This document shows, piece after piece, positions 12,220-24,622 of a stretch of DNA of 64,000 nucleotides. How positions within the stretch are numbered: position 1 is the first letter of the stretch; each line of letters starts with the position of its first letter. This DNA is from Dipylidium caninum (Eukaryota; Platyhelminthes; Cestoda; Cyclophyllidea; Dipylidiidae). Location: NCBI GenBank assembly GCA_017562135.1, contig QEYB01001053.1, forward strand, positions 992,001 to 1,056,000, given 5' to 3'. The notes under the pieces are model-generated. The model ran no database searches and was not told where the DNA came from. It saw only the letters and a list, made by a program, of their open reading frames with translations. Position numbers and translations under genes: made by a program.

Positions 12220-12450
12220 ACTATGGCGCCTTCAATGAGTGAGCGTGTGAGTTCGCCTCTCCGCACACCCATTACCCGGGTGTGCGTCCGTGGCACTGCA
12301 CGCGGCCACAGACACACACACACACGCGCGCGCGAGCAAGCGAGCGAGCGAGCGCACGACAGCGTTGCGCCGCCTGCGCGCGCACCGTGCGGACATGTGG
12401 CCGGGGCGCACGCACGCACACGAGGGGAGGTTATCGATCCTCCGCGTTTG
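12220..12450. promoter_or_regulatory. CpG-rich patch with CA/CG/GAGC microsatellite
   Basis: This stretch is strongly CpG-enriched compared with its surroundings. It holds a CA run, a CG run and GAGC repeats at 12312-12354. Its position 2.7 kb upstream of the calcium sensor start makes it a candidate regulatory region, but the label rests only on composition. Confidence 0.3.
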
Positions 12451-14489
12451 CTGTCCAATGAGGCGGCGAACACGAAGGCTCAGTTGGTGAACGATGTCAC
12501 TGGCTACTTCGTGTGGTTTGCAACAACAAAAAAAGCTGTGCCCTCGGTTGGATGTCATCTTCTTCTGCCCAAGGGAGTCACGACGCCTCGAAGGTTTGTG
12601 ATGGTCACTCCTTGAGTTGACCAACTCCTGGCCAGCGCGAGATTTAGCTTTGGCCGTCACGTGGTGGTGACACTGGCACCGAATCGGCCTAAAGTGGATC
12701 AGAATGTGAGAAAAAGCGAGAATTCAGTAAGCGTTTGGGATTGGCAGGAGAGGTTGGCAGTCCTAAAAGTTTGCGCCAGCGAATAGCACCGGAACTTGGC
12801 TGAAACAGGGCTCCATTTGCTCTTACCTTTTCTCCTTAGGTCAAATCGCTCTGTTAGTCATAAATTTTGGACCCAATTCGCTGTCCCAAGTTAACCCCGA
12901 AATGCGTATGCCGCACACCTGCCAAGCGTCACATTAACAATCCATTTCCCCATTCGTCATCCGGACAATCTAATCCAGGAGCTGTTCTCGTTATCTACAA
13001 TTTCCACAGCAACGACGAATCTGCTGTAAGAAGGTCTCCTACCAAAATGGTTCTCCCGCTCCGGGAGACGATTCCAGATGTTATGTTCCGAAGGACCAAC
13101 ATTTTGTGCCATTGGCGGTGCAGTGCCCAAATGGTGTACAGTCGATACCGGCGTGTTCAAAGCGTTGGTGATTAAAATAACGCAAGTAGGGTCACCGGGG
13201 CTATACTTTGGGTTTTGGGGGTCCTCTGGGAGGCGAATTCAAGGTCGTGTTCAGCCGCAAACTTTCTGCACATAAAGTGAACACGACTTCAGTGGACAAA
13301 TGCCTCCACGAATCGAAAATCTCCGCCTTTAAGTACGTTCATTTCAAGATTAGAAGTCATAAGTGATGACAACTTTGTCTGAAGCATTACAATATTTTTC
13401 ATCCGCCTGTCCTTCTTCTCGAAGGACATTATGGACTGGAGGACGAAAGTTAGGGTCTACCAACGGAGATGAGTGATGTGGAACTCCTCAGCCAATGGGG
13501 AAAGAATTTCCGCACCATAAGGCTTGGCAAACCCTGACGCTCCGTCCAGTGAGAGCGGAACTGTTTTTTTCCACGAAAATATTGCCAGCTTCAACCGCTG
13601 TCAGCCCCCACACAGAGGTGTTTTTTTATTTTTTTGATGGGTTTATACCCAAGCAGATGAACCTTTTGGTTGGCGATAAATTGTCGTTTTCACCCGACCA
13701 AATAAGCTTCTCTCGAGGCGCCTCCTTCAGCTTTGAGGTGTCGCCGCACCACGTAGACGATGAAGTGGGAGTTTTCGCACCACCGCCTTTGTGGTGATTT
13801 TGTCCCTCTCTCCACCACCCAATTGCCTCTTTCAGCTACCCGAAAAGGCAAATTTCGCCTCTCTCCCACAAACCGAATGAATTAACCGGGAGAGAGCAGA
13901 CAGAGCGTCTACAGTCCTCGGCGTTTTGGCCATACTCCCCAAGGAGATGCTGTTTGAATGACAAACACGATTTTGATACTTAATGACGTTCCCATATGCA
14001 TTTCGCCTCAACTGTCTGAGTGAAGGAAAACTTTCCACCATTTGGACGCCCTGAAATAGGTGAGAATAAGTTTCTTTCAGGGGGTGAAAGAAAGCGTAAA
14101 AAGCGCAACCGAGGGGCAAAGGTTTCGGTGCGGTTAGTGTAAACTCGCGCATTTACCTCCGCATATTGTCCTTCTGGCCGCGTCCAGACTCTGTTAGAGT
14201 GAAGGAAGGCTTCGATGGGTGGAAAAAAGGCGATATAAAAAGTTTCGAGCGGCTTTTGGAAGGCTTCTCAAAGATGCACTAACTTCTTTCGGCTTGGGCT
14301 TACCGATTGAAGTCAGTCGCACAGCTTTGGGCATCTGAGGAGGCGAAAAAGTGGTTTCCGCCGAAAGACACTTTTCCCGTCCTCTTTCCCCAACGACTGG
14401 AAGAGACACGAAGGCGCCGCAAGGCGTAGTGGAACTGCAGTCGAGGTGGTGATGGGTTCGCCACAAAAGAAATCGCCCCATGGTGGCCG

Positions 14490-14510
14490 CGGGGGGGGGA
14501 AGGGGGGTGG
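14490..14510 (+). repeat. G-rich tract with quadruplex potential
   Basis: A run of about nine G is followed by AA, then six G, T and GG. It is the longest G run I see on the plus strand. No function is implied. Confidence 0.5.
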
Positions 14511-15410
14511 CTCAGTCCTCGAAACTCTCTTATCACAGGTTGGGCGTTCTTCAACTTTCACCATCCCCTTCACAGTTGCCACAGACTCGAGCACTGATAA
14601 GTCCACTGCTGCCAGGAGGAGGGTGCATTTAACGCCTTAACAAATTTGGTTGCCATGGAATTGGAAAAGCGATTTGAGCCCGAGTAGATGCCTTTTATCA
14701 TTCCTTCCACCTCTTACAACTCCACTCTGTGCTAAATGTCCAAGTGTTTTAAGTGGCAACAAAAAAATTACGCCACTGTCTCTCCAAATGATATTAACTT
14801 TGTGGAATAATTCGTTTATTCACCAGTCGGAGAGACATCAAAGCTCAGTCCAGGGTCCTTTGTACAACCTCCCTCGACGGTGGGGAAGTGATTGATGCTC
14901 GTTAAATCCGCGGGGCGGCGTCCACGCCTCGATTCTCCCCATTTTGATCTTCCACTAACTCACAATTGTGCCAGAGGCGATTAGGAATGGGTCTGCGTAG
15001 GTGGGAGGCCCGTGGAAACGCCTGCCTGGCGGACGAGGGAGGAGAACCTATTACTTCAAGGGGGGCATCATTTTGGCCTCCCTCGTAATTTACAACTAAG
15101 AAAGTAGACACCTTTGACGGTCAGATAAGTGTTAGGTGGCAGAGAAGACTGACAATCTGCCAGACTGTGATTAACAACAGCCGCTTTCGTCGCATTTTGA
15201 CAAGGCTCCAGCACAGTGATGAGCAAGTCACTCTCGCTGGAATGGGTCTCCTTCTCAGGTGAAATAGTTTACGAGGTGTGCTTAAACATCAAACATACCG
15301 ACAACATTTTGGTGTATTGAAGAAAAAGAAGGAGTTTCTATTCCCTCACGATTTAATAATTCATAGACGTGGTGGACTGTTTGTGAAGTCGGGAAGAAAG
15401 TGGGAGATCG

Positions 15411-15450
15411 GGCGCGCGCGCGCGAGAGAGAGGGAGAGGGAGAGAGAGAG
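15411..15450. repeat. CG then GA microsatellite
   Basis: A perfect alternating CG run passes directly into GA and GGGA repeats. Confidence 0.85.
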
Positions 15451-16051
15451 TTAAAGAGTCACACCAGTCGGGGGATATTAGCGGGGCAATAAAATCTGTG
15501 CTTGTATTAATCGCCTTCTAAACACGTGGGACTGTTTTCTGTCTGAGTAAATAACATCTGTCAAACGCATAAAGCCTGACATTCCGCGGATGATTACGCT
15601 AAAAGCCTCCTGTTCCTCGTTGGCCCCTCCGCCCCCTCCGGCCTCTCCTCCCCCACCTCATCCCACTCCCCGCAGACCAACAGGTGATTTTTGTGTCAGA
15701 AGATTGACAATGACTGATTGAAATTGCATTTGACAAACGAAATATCCTCCAAACTAAACAGGCTATGTTTGTTTCCGGTCTCAGGGTGTTCAGGTCCGCT
15801 CCGGCTGCCAGTTTAACACTACACGCATCCGACGGGAGCGGCGACAGAGGCAGCGCCGATGGCGGCGGCGAAGCTGGTCGAGCACCGGAAGTTCGGGGCC
15901 TGAGACGAGGTGGCGGGTGGCGTGTTTAACTGCAGTTTTTCATGAAAGGGCGCATTAAAATTGGCTGCCTTTGGTACACACATCCACAGCCTATTTAATG
16001 TTGCCCTCGTTGGGACTCTATTCCATTCGTGCATTTTTCTCAATTTGGACC

Positions 16052-16161
16052 ACCTTTTTCCCTCTTCTCTCCTCCCTTCCCTCTCTCCCTCCCTACCTCC
16101 CTCCCTCGCTCCCTACCTCCCTCCTTCCTTCCTTCCTCCCTTTCTTCTTTCCTTCCTCCTC
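16052..16161 (+). repeat. Long polypyrimidine CTTC/CCTCCC tract
   Basis: About 110 bases of almost pure C/T on the plus strand, made of CCCT, CTCC and CTTC repeats. It produces Ser/Pro/Leu-rich shadow frames. Confidence 0.85.
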
Positions 16162-16671
16162 CTCTCATCACACAACACACACAAAGGCCATTTTCGACGT
16201 GAAGCTCTGTTCTGCGCACTGCTGACAGTTTGAAGCAATCGTTGGGAAAAGCCTGTCACAGTGCACGACTGACGTGGAATTTTTCTGTCCCTTAACATTT
16301 ACACTTTGCCCACGGAACACACACACGTTTACCATCTGCGAATCGGTGGAGTCTCTCAGCCCCCGGGATGAGAAAGGCGACTTTTTGGTCTGGATTAAGC
16401 CGTTGCTGCTGCACCGGACGCTTTTACTTATTAACTTTTGAGATATTCGTACAATCCCCTAACGATTGTCTTATATTTATATATATTTTTTCCGCAAGAT
16501 TTGCATCGACTTTATTGCATGAGGTCAAAATGAAGCATAACGCAACTCAACAAGCTGGGACAAACGTTAAGGAGGCGTTCGAAGATGGATTCTCTCCTGA
16601 CAAAACGGCTCGATGAAGGCTCCAAAAAATTTCGCTTTGACAATTGCAATAGCGTCAGTGAGCCACGTCTC

Positions 16672-16701
16672 GAGGAGGAGGAGGAGGAGGAGGAGGAAGA
16701 G
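16672..16701 (+). repeat. GAG microsatellite
   Basis: About ten GAG units. They give a poly-Glu stretch in an otherwise featureless 85-codon frame, so I read this as a microsatellite and not a gene. Confidence 0.8.
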
Positions 16702-17099
16702 GCTTTGTTAGAACATCTGCAGACGATCGGCCGACTGCATCCTCGCGGTTTCCTACGCAACACCCGACTGCCGCCAGGTTTTTACACAAAGTCATCGCGT
16801 GTGATGAAAAGTGGATTTTTGTATGGCAGTCAAAAACGATAGAGCAAACTGGGTGGATAAGAATACGTCCACCGCAGGACACACCCTAGGAAGAAATTCC
16901 TCAGGAAAAATAATTGTATTTACCGCGGAGTGGAATGGCCAAGGAGTGCGTGATCATCCGCTTCTCCTTCCTTCCTCCAACCGGCAGGGGAAACCATAAC
17001 AGCGGCGAAGTCCCACTGCCGTAAAGTTGATGCGACAGATGGGGAAGAAAGTCATGAAGACCAAAAACTGCCGGTGTTCCTAGATCGGCACTGCGTTGT

Positions 17100-17340
17100 C
17101 AAGGCTGAATGATGTTTCAATTACTGTGGGCAACTAAACTTCTCTACAACCTGACGTTGTGCCACGTCCTCCACATTCCCAGTCGATATTTCTCCAACCG
17201 AGTATCACTTCCTTTTTGATTAGGAATTATTTTTAGGGGAAAATACATCCTCACACACACACGACTGAATAGTTTATTAACAGCAAAAACAAAAGTCTTT
17301 TGAAAAAAACATATATGACCGGCCAAATCGTTGGCAGACT
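17100..17340 (+). repeat. Diverged direct duplication, unit 1
   Basis: The segment through TGCCACGTCCTCCACATTC and the following AT-rich run corresponds to 17740-17945 in the same order (TGCCACATCCTCCACATTC, then CCGACTATCAC for CCGAGTATCAC, then an A-rich block and CATATGTGAC for CATATATGAC). Similarity is patchy with indels, so the duplication is old. Unit 2 begins about 645 bases downstream. Confidence 0.6.
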
Positions 17341-17739
17341 GACCCAGGTGCTGGTGGTAGCCGCTTTGTGTTAAATATGCAAAAAAAATTGTTGTGAAAA
17401 TTTAGCTTCTTGTTAACAACTTATATTCAACGCCCGTCGCACTCTTCATGCGTGGACGGTTCGCGACAGAGAAGCTTGCTTTGCAACATGGGCATCACTG
17501 AGCTCATAGTTAAAATTCAGCCGTCAATGTAAGCCGCCTTCCTGCCGGAGAAAATACGATTTCCTCTCTACTAACGCGAGTGCCCGCCCGCCACATTTGT
17601 TACAAATGGTGCTTTTAAGGGACATAAGTTTGAGGTAGCACACAAAGGTGAATAGGATTTCAGTTAGTATTAAATCTGGAATCATAACAGCATGCTGAAG
17701 GAGGAAGAAAGCAGTGCTGTTGCCTAACGACGCAGAACG

Positions 17740-17945
17740 ACGACCACATGCTGCTTCAATAACCGCTGACAAGTTTAATAACTTCTCGATAATATGACAT
17801 TTTGCCACATCCTCCACATTCAACCGACTATCACCTTTTTCGTAATTATTCACTTTTAACAGAAAAAAATTCAATAACAAATACCGAAAAGGCATATGTG
17901 ACTTGTTCAACCCGTTTGCAGAAAGTCGTAGATACCAATGGAAGT
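17740..17945 (+). repeat. Diverged direct duplication, unit 2
   Basis: Partner of the unit about 645 bases upstream, with the same order of conserved blocks and several indels. No coding content is recognised. Confidence 0.6.
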
Positions 17946-20900
17946 TATTTCGACTGATTATAATAAACGCTGTAAACACCTACGCTTTTTGCTCTCTACC
18001 TCCACTCAATGCGCGTTCCATAGTTTCCAAACTCACAGTTAAATTAAACGATAGCCGAAAACTTGGACTGCAAGACACACGGACTGATTCTCATGCCACG
18101 AACTTGCGATTTGGTGGGGGAAGGTGGCTCGAAAATACCTCGCACGCACTCGCCGACCACCCTTGGCCGGACTATTTCCCCTCCGATTCAGCCGAGTCCA
18201 ACGATCCTTCTAAGGCATCGCCTTGTTTGGAGAATCACAGCCTCGCAGCCCTGTTCTCACTCAGTCTAGTGGCAAATTTAGGCGAACAACAAATTGCCAC
18301 ACTAAAGGGCTTAAACTGAGAACTTACCCGAACCGGCATCGTAGAAGGGAATATTGTTTTGCGGTTCTAAATGAAGCAAACTCGATTTATGTCCGCTCCT
18401 CCGTTCTACGGTGTTTAGCTCGCCCCACCTTGTTGCACTCTCAGAAATTGCCAAATGTCCGAGTAACGTTTTCTCTTCCTCCAACGCCTCTTTCATCGTC
18501 CCGGTGCAACTACCCATGGATCCTACCATCTTTATCACGCTATCACAGACGATTTAAACCTATCCTTGGGAAAGTAGACTGTATTTAGTTTATTTCAGCT
18601 GTAAGAGGAGTGGTTAAGCCGTCCTACAACTCCCTCATTGCCACTTGGGGGGTGAGGGGAGAAAAAATTACACGCCTCCCATCCACACGCTTCCGGACTG
18701 TTTAATTTCACCCTCCAAGACGATTGTAGGCGTGAACCTAAAGTCTCCAGTTGGGTGGCCGGTTTACTTTCAAACAGCCGTAGTGCAGTAAAATAGTTAG
18801 GGGGGTTGAGGCTGTTTTACAGTCAAACCGAGTCCATTATATTTGTAACTTATGATTCGCAAGAGACCATGCAACTTCGTGCCGAAGGGGCAAGATTAAG
18901 AGAAGATGGACGCGCGATTTAGAGCCTACATAAAATAAGAAGTGCTTAATCGGCTATGTACCGCCGCAATTAATAAAGCACCACAACGGCAAAGGGTCCG
19001 TCAAGAGTCATTAATTTTGTCTTACTCCATTGCAACACTTCCACGGACTTAAAGGTTAAGTGGTCTTCGTTAACCATGCATTTTAAATGGCCGACGCCCC
19101 TAACATAATTGCACAGCAGTCGTGAATCGCAACGTAAACCCGAAAAGAGTGTAAAGAATTTGATTCAAGTCAATGGCCCGTATATTCATAATCTAATAAA
19201 TTTCTACTTATAATTTAAGAGTAGCGACGCTTGATTGCTATGTAAAGAAACTAGTGGAACCGAGCCTCGTCTGAACTCGGGCCTCATCTGACTTCAAATG
19301 TAGCGTCTTCACACCAGATCCGGAGTGAAGCCGTAAATTCGGATAAGAAGACATTCTCGGGAAGCAATTTTATGTCACCCGACTAAATCAGTACGTCTCA
19401 GTTTGCACGGCATGTCGACCGTATTCAATTAATCTTAAAGTTCGAGTTCAAATAACATCCTATCACAGCCTATTCTTTTTGAGGCATTTAATCTGAATTT
19501 ATTCAGAACATTCAGTACTGCCCTGTTCCGATTTCCAATCTGCAACACCGCTGGCGTTATATACATTAATGACGATCAAAGTAAAGGCTGTCTTCTAAAA
19601 GGACTAAAAGAGGATTTTCATAACTGCGAGCAGAGAGAGGTGAATCCGCCTAATGGTAGTAGATTGTCTCATAAAGTCAAAGCCGATGAGTTCCACAATC
19701 GAACGAGTGCCATTACTGTACGCCATTAGAGCATCGGAAATGTTCCCACATTTAACGTGTCCCCTTCCTATCTCGGCAAGCTGATGAGTTGTGGACTCAT
19801 TTTTCTGTTGGAGGACAAACACTTTCTGGATATACGAGATATCTGATCGCAAATCCCGCCCATTCGAATCACCGCCTCGAGGCAAAAAGCTTGAGTGATG
19901 CTATCGCCCGATGACTTGGTCAACCCATTGGGAAACTAATCACATTAGGCAAAAGATCTCAGCCACCGGACTGTGTGTATACCGACATTGTATTCCATAT
20001 TCCCATATTTCGGTATTTCAAGGCCATATCACTAACCTCTGTCACTTAAAAGAGCGTCTAGAGGTTTAGAAACTTGGCTTATTTTGTCGGTGTGAAAAGT
20101 GTCTGTCATAAGGTACTTTCACGCAGTTCTCCATAAAAGGTGTTGAACATAAGCTCTTTTGAACGAATCTCTCCTCCCCCTTGACAGCTCATGCCATGCA
20201 AGAAATAGATTTTGCCTCAAAATTACTTGCTAAAATGGGCATCACATTAACAGGTTCCTATTTCGCCCCTTTACCGTATCTGTTTACCAGCATAAGCTTC
20301 CAAATAGATAAATGTGAATAGTAACCCACCGCTTGCTAGAGCGGGAGGTCAAATTTGCCTAATAACACAGTCTCATGGAGGGTAACTTCCGTAAGTGGTG
20401 GGGGGGAGAGAAATTTCGCCCAGTCGACGAGTATGAGTCTGCAAGATGGCGTGTCAACTGGTTCCCTCCTTGTAAACGTGAACACCAATGAAATTTGCAA
20501 CGTCCGGGGCAGAAGGAAGAAACTTCGCACTCTGCATGCGACAATGACAAATCTTTGGGGATTTCTAATTTCAGAAGTGTCCCCTTTATCCCCTCTCCTC
20601 CCTCGGGTTGACGTCTGTCTACGCCAGTACTAAAGTTTATGGTCTGATTGCCTGTTGTTTTCACTTTCGTCCAGTCAACAGTAAGTGCTCAAAATTTATT
20701 CCGTGAACTCATGAAACTAAAGCTCAGTGAGTCCATTTACCGAGTCTCAGACGATAATTGGCGCTTGTAGAGGCGTGTCGAGGCGACATTTCGCCTCCTC
20801 ATGGAGCCAGAAGCCTAAATGATTGTGACTACCAAGAAATCGGGTACCGCCGGAAGGAATTTACCGTCCATCCACTTCCTCCATCCCCATCAATGTGGCA

Positions 20901-23900
20901 TGATCGAAAGCGGCTCGCTTCTCCTCTCTCATAACGTGGCAGCTTCTCCTTCACCGATGTGCTCAGAAGTAGATTAAATAGCCTGTTTTGCCTGAGCTAA
21001 TACGAGTCTGATGGCATAAGCAGAAGGCCAAAACATCCTCAGCAGATATGGCGACGAGATAAGCAGCCGGAAGAAATTGGTCCTGCTTTTTCTCCGGCTG
21101 TGCCTACTTTCGCGCATATCATTTATCGTCAAGCGTCCCCGCCCTATTTTTGGCCGCCGACATGGCCATTGCAGGGCAGACCGCTTTCGTGATGGATATT
21201 GTCGGCATCGTAAACTCCTCCGTCCGGCGGAGCCGAGGGCGGTGTTTTCGCAGGGGTTATTTATAGCCGCCCTCGTTCCCCACCGTAGACTTTTCCACCG
21301 CCACGGAATCTGCTCACCCTCCAGGCTGATCTGCGCGTATGAACTCGCCGCCACAAAGAAGGCGACGGCGTTGATCACCGGTGTGGGTGTCGCCCCGTCT
21401 GGAGCAACTGCTTCTCCCTTCAGTTCTGTCTCCACGCCTGATTGTATCACCTCTACAGCAGGAGTGCTACAAGCGCGTCATCTTCTCGACTTTAGTGCCT
21501 CTCTAAGGCAGTAAACAAGGCTCGAGAAGCGCTGACGTGGCCATAACTTCGTACTCGGCGGAATTTAGATCTGCGGGAGGGGGCTGGTGGCAATGTTCCT
21601 TCGCTCTCCCCAACTACCCAACCTCATACTGTTAGCACTCGAGTCTAACTTCTTGCGCCTCGGTTGAGAGGCTGCGTGGAATAAACGAGGCGTGATGGGA
21701 GAGAGGAGAGGGGAGGATCACCTCCCTCCGCCAATCAGTGCATTTTGTCAATTCTCCTAGCCTAAAACAGCCGACGAGGGAAGCCTTCTTGATGGAGGTT
21801 ATTCCTTCTAAAAGCCTCCTCATCACGAAAGAACAGACGGGCAAGGAAGTGACGCAACCGCGTTGGATTCCGTTTCTACTCAAAACGAAGTGATTATTTT
21901 GGATGTGAACTGAAGATATTCACCAACTAAAGTCAATTGTCTTCTCTGCTCATCACCAGAGCTCCTATTTCGAATTTCGGAATGAATATCGCTGGTTAGG
22001 AGAAAGATTCCTCTCGATAGTGCGGAACTTCCGTCTCACCAGTCAAACATTCATTACAAATTGAACGCTCCTAACTGTCTCCACTTAATCACCTTTTTTG
22101 GCACTCAAAAGTTAATTAAGAGCTCATTTCCTGTCCTCTCCTAGGCACGCAACGTCGCCCCGTTCCGACCCCCACCTTGTCCTGCCCTAATGGTGGCACC
22201 GTAATGGTCTATTCACATTACCTCCTCCATTTATGACAGAAATCACAGTCAAGTCTGGTCAGGGGGGCCAGGCAGACCGGACTGGACAGGACAAAAAAGT
22301 TCTGCAGTGAATGAAATGAGACGCAGATTTGTGCATTTCAACACAGCAGGAGGCCCCAACACCATCCGCCAGTGGTTTGAGGACACTTGAAACACATCAT
22401 CTTGCCGATCTGCTGAGATTCCACTTCTCGACTCTTAGGTGAAAACACGCAGACCTTCTCTTGAAATTATAATGGGAGATGATGGAGGAGAAAGTGTGCA
22501 AGAAAATCTTCGTATTCATGGTGTTTTTGGCTTCTTTGCGTGTTTAAATTAGGAGGCACATCCCCATCCTCATTTATCAAATAGTTAAATCCACTTCGCC
22601 TCGAATATTGCCCTTCTGTTGTCACTGGCGTACCGGACATTTCACCTCCAGCTCGTGAGATTAAACAATAAACATAATTTTGAGTCACCATTCCCTTTAA
22701 TCCACTATAAGGCTAGTGCGAGTACTTTGAGAGAATACCCTGAATACCACCTCAACAAGGTTTCTGGTTTCCACAAAACATGATTGGATTCTACTTGATG
22801 ATTCATAGTCGACACTTAGACCTCGCACAAAATGAATTGGGTTAAGTCCACTCCACATCTGTTAAGGCGTGGCCAGACGTCTTGGCGACGTGCCCTTTCC
22901 ATTCCACTAGCAATTCTCAGTTGGTTGATGCTTTTCGACATGAATGAGTGGATGGAGAGGAGGTGGGGGTTGCAAGAGAGGAGCCAACCAATCAGCGTGT
23001 GGGAATGGGTCTCGGACTCCCATTGGTCGACATGAGTATAGGAAACGCACTCAACTCAAGCGGTGACGCGTTGGAGGGCAAATGTAATCTCGCCAAATTC
23101 TTATTAAGGTAGGTACAATTTTTTGCGTGCCCTTTAAGAAGGGATTCACATAAGGTCACTTGTATTTTATGCGTTCTGTCCTCACTTATCACCCTTTCCT
23201 TCGGCCTTTCCCCCCCTTCCCGCACCCTGCTGGCCTCTTCTCGAATTGTGACAGCGCACCCTCACAGCCCCATTTATTATTCATGGAAATGAAAACCGAA
23301 GAAAATGGAGTCTATGCGATATTGCGTACTTGTTGAAAAGCGCTTCACGCGGTTAGAGGATTATCTTCCCTGCTATAAAAAAGTGTCCAATAGTGTCATT
23401 ATTTGTTAACTCGTTATCTGCTCTCATGCATGAACTGACAATCATTACCGGGTAACTCAGGCATCCTATTACCTTCTCCTCTCAGGCTGTAATACACTAC
23501 GGCATTGGAGGATGCAGGGGTTGACATAGGCACCAAGTGGGACCATAAAGTGTGTACTTATTTGGCAGTAGACGCCGCATAATTGCGTATGAGGCATAGA
23601 ATATTCTCCTCTAACAGAGAAGAGTAGTATAATCTACATGCGTGAGTATGAGTAAATGAGGGAAATGAAGTGTGCTCTGCCCAAAACCTGGTCCATCGGC
23701 TCTACTCGAAACTCTACAGAACGCGAATATCATTGAACTGGCCACACAATCCATCAAAGCGGCCGAGTATTCGACAATGTTGACAATCTCTAACCATTTG
23801 ACAAAGACAAACTCCGATCGCATGCACCTGTGGAGATCATAAGAAGTGGCGGAGTTAGGAACGATTTTGCCTCAACACATCTGTGAGCCTCCTTCGCCAT

Positions 23901-24406
23901 ACATTTCCAGTTGATGGCCTCCGTCCTCTCCACTCCTCCCGCAGGCCATGAAGCGTCAAGGGGAGAGATGGTGTGGAGGGGGGGAGCAGAAGAGTCCCCT
24001 TCCTCCTCAGCCCGATGAAACACCGTCCAGAGTGGTTAATGGTGTATGGGGTAGATAACTTCGTGGTGTACACTGGACGGTGAGGAATTGGGACGATAAC
24101 GGACGCTTCGATGCGGTGAGGGGATATGTTGGATGCAGTGGGAGAAAGTGATGCAGCAGTCTCATCGTTAACAATTCCCATCATGGTGAACTGGTACAAT
24201 TCCAAGGTTGAAAACACATAGCATGTCAGATTAAACACCACAAATTGGATCACTGAGAATTTCTGTTGAAGGCTTTTTTTAGAAATTCTCCCACAACTTC
24301 ATTAGGATGCTACGGTGTAAATGGCCACCAGAAAGTGCCAATAAAGATAACATCAAGTTGAGTTTTAGGGTAGCCACCGTATATTTTAACCGACTCCTTT
24401 CAACTT

Positions 24407-24411
24407 AGGCA
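24407..24411 (+). promoter_or_regulatory. Splice acceptor immediately before the synaptotagmin start codon
   Basis: The sequence ACTCCTTTCAACTTAG is followed by GCA and then the ATG at 24412. The acceptor-like AG ends only three bases before the start. This fits either a 5'-UTR intron or a spliced-leader addition site. No canonical upstream ATG continues in frame. Confidence 0.5.
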
Positions 24412-24622
24412 ATGGCTCCTCTTTCGTCACCGCCTAAAGACACACTTAGTGGGCTTCTGGTCAACGCAACGACGTTAACACCGAAAATCAGCGGATCCAT
24501 TGTTTCGGACGAGGAGCGCGAGCACCTCAGTCTGCAGTCGTACAGAATCCCCAGCACTCCGTCAGCTGAACACCATCCCTACTTCGCTGCTCTCACCTCG
24601 ACTCCTCCGCCGGCCGCAAAGC
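24412..24622 (+). CDS. syt1: Synaptotagmin exon 1
   Basis: Residues 1-70 plus one base: the lumenal N-terminal region with the Asn18 sequon. The donor is GTGAGT. The first base of codon 71 (C) joins CC of exon 2 to give Pro. The N-terminus is not conserved between phyla, so this exon rests on the open frame, the phase match and the sequon. Confidence 0.8.

Larger units (their letters stand above)
9608..24406. other. Intergenic region between divergent calcium sensor and synaptotagmin genes
   Basis: 14.8 kb without a supportable gene. It should contain the promoters of both flanking genes, but no core element can be assigned. It includes a poly-C run (about 9715-9727), GC-rich CpG patches (about 12220-12450, 15820-15900, 21120-21380), a G-rich tract (about 14490-14510), several microsatellites and a diverged duplication at 17.1 and 17.8 kb. 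Confidence 0.55.

Noticed and set aside
16585..16842. Frame with a poly-Glu run
   Set aside because: The run is a GAG microsatellite and the rest lacks any recognisable motif.
20974..21514. Overlapping long frames on both strands in a GC-rich patch
   Set aside because: GC richness removes stops in several frames. No domain or convincing acceptor is visible, so this is more likely a CpG-rich non-coding patch.
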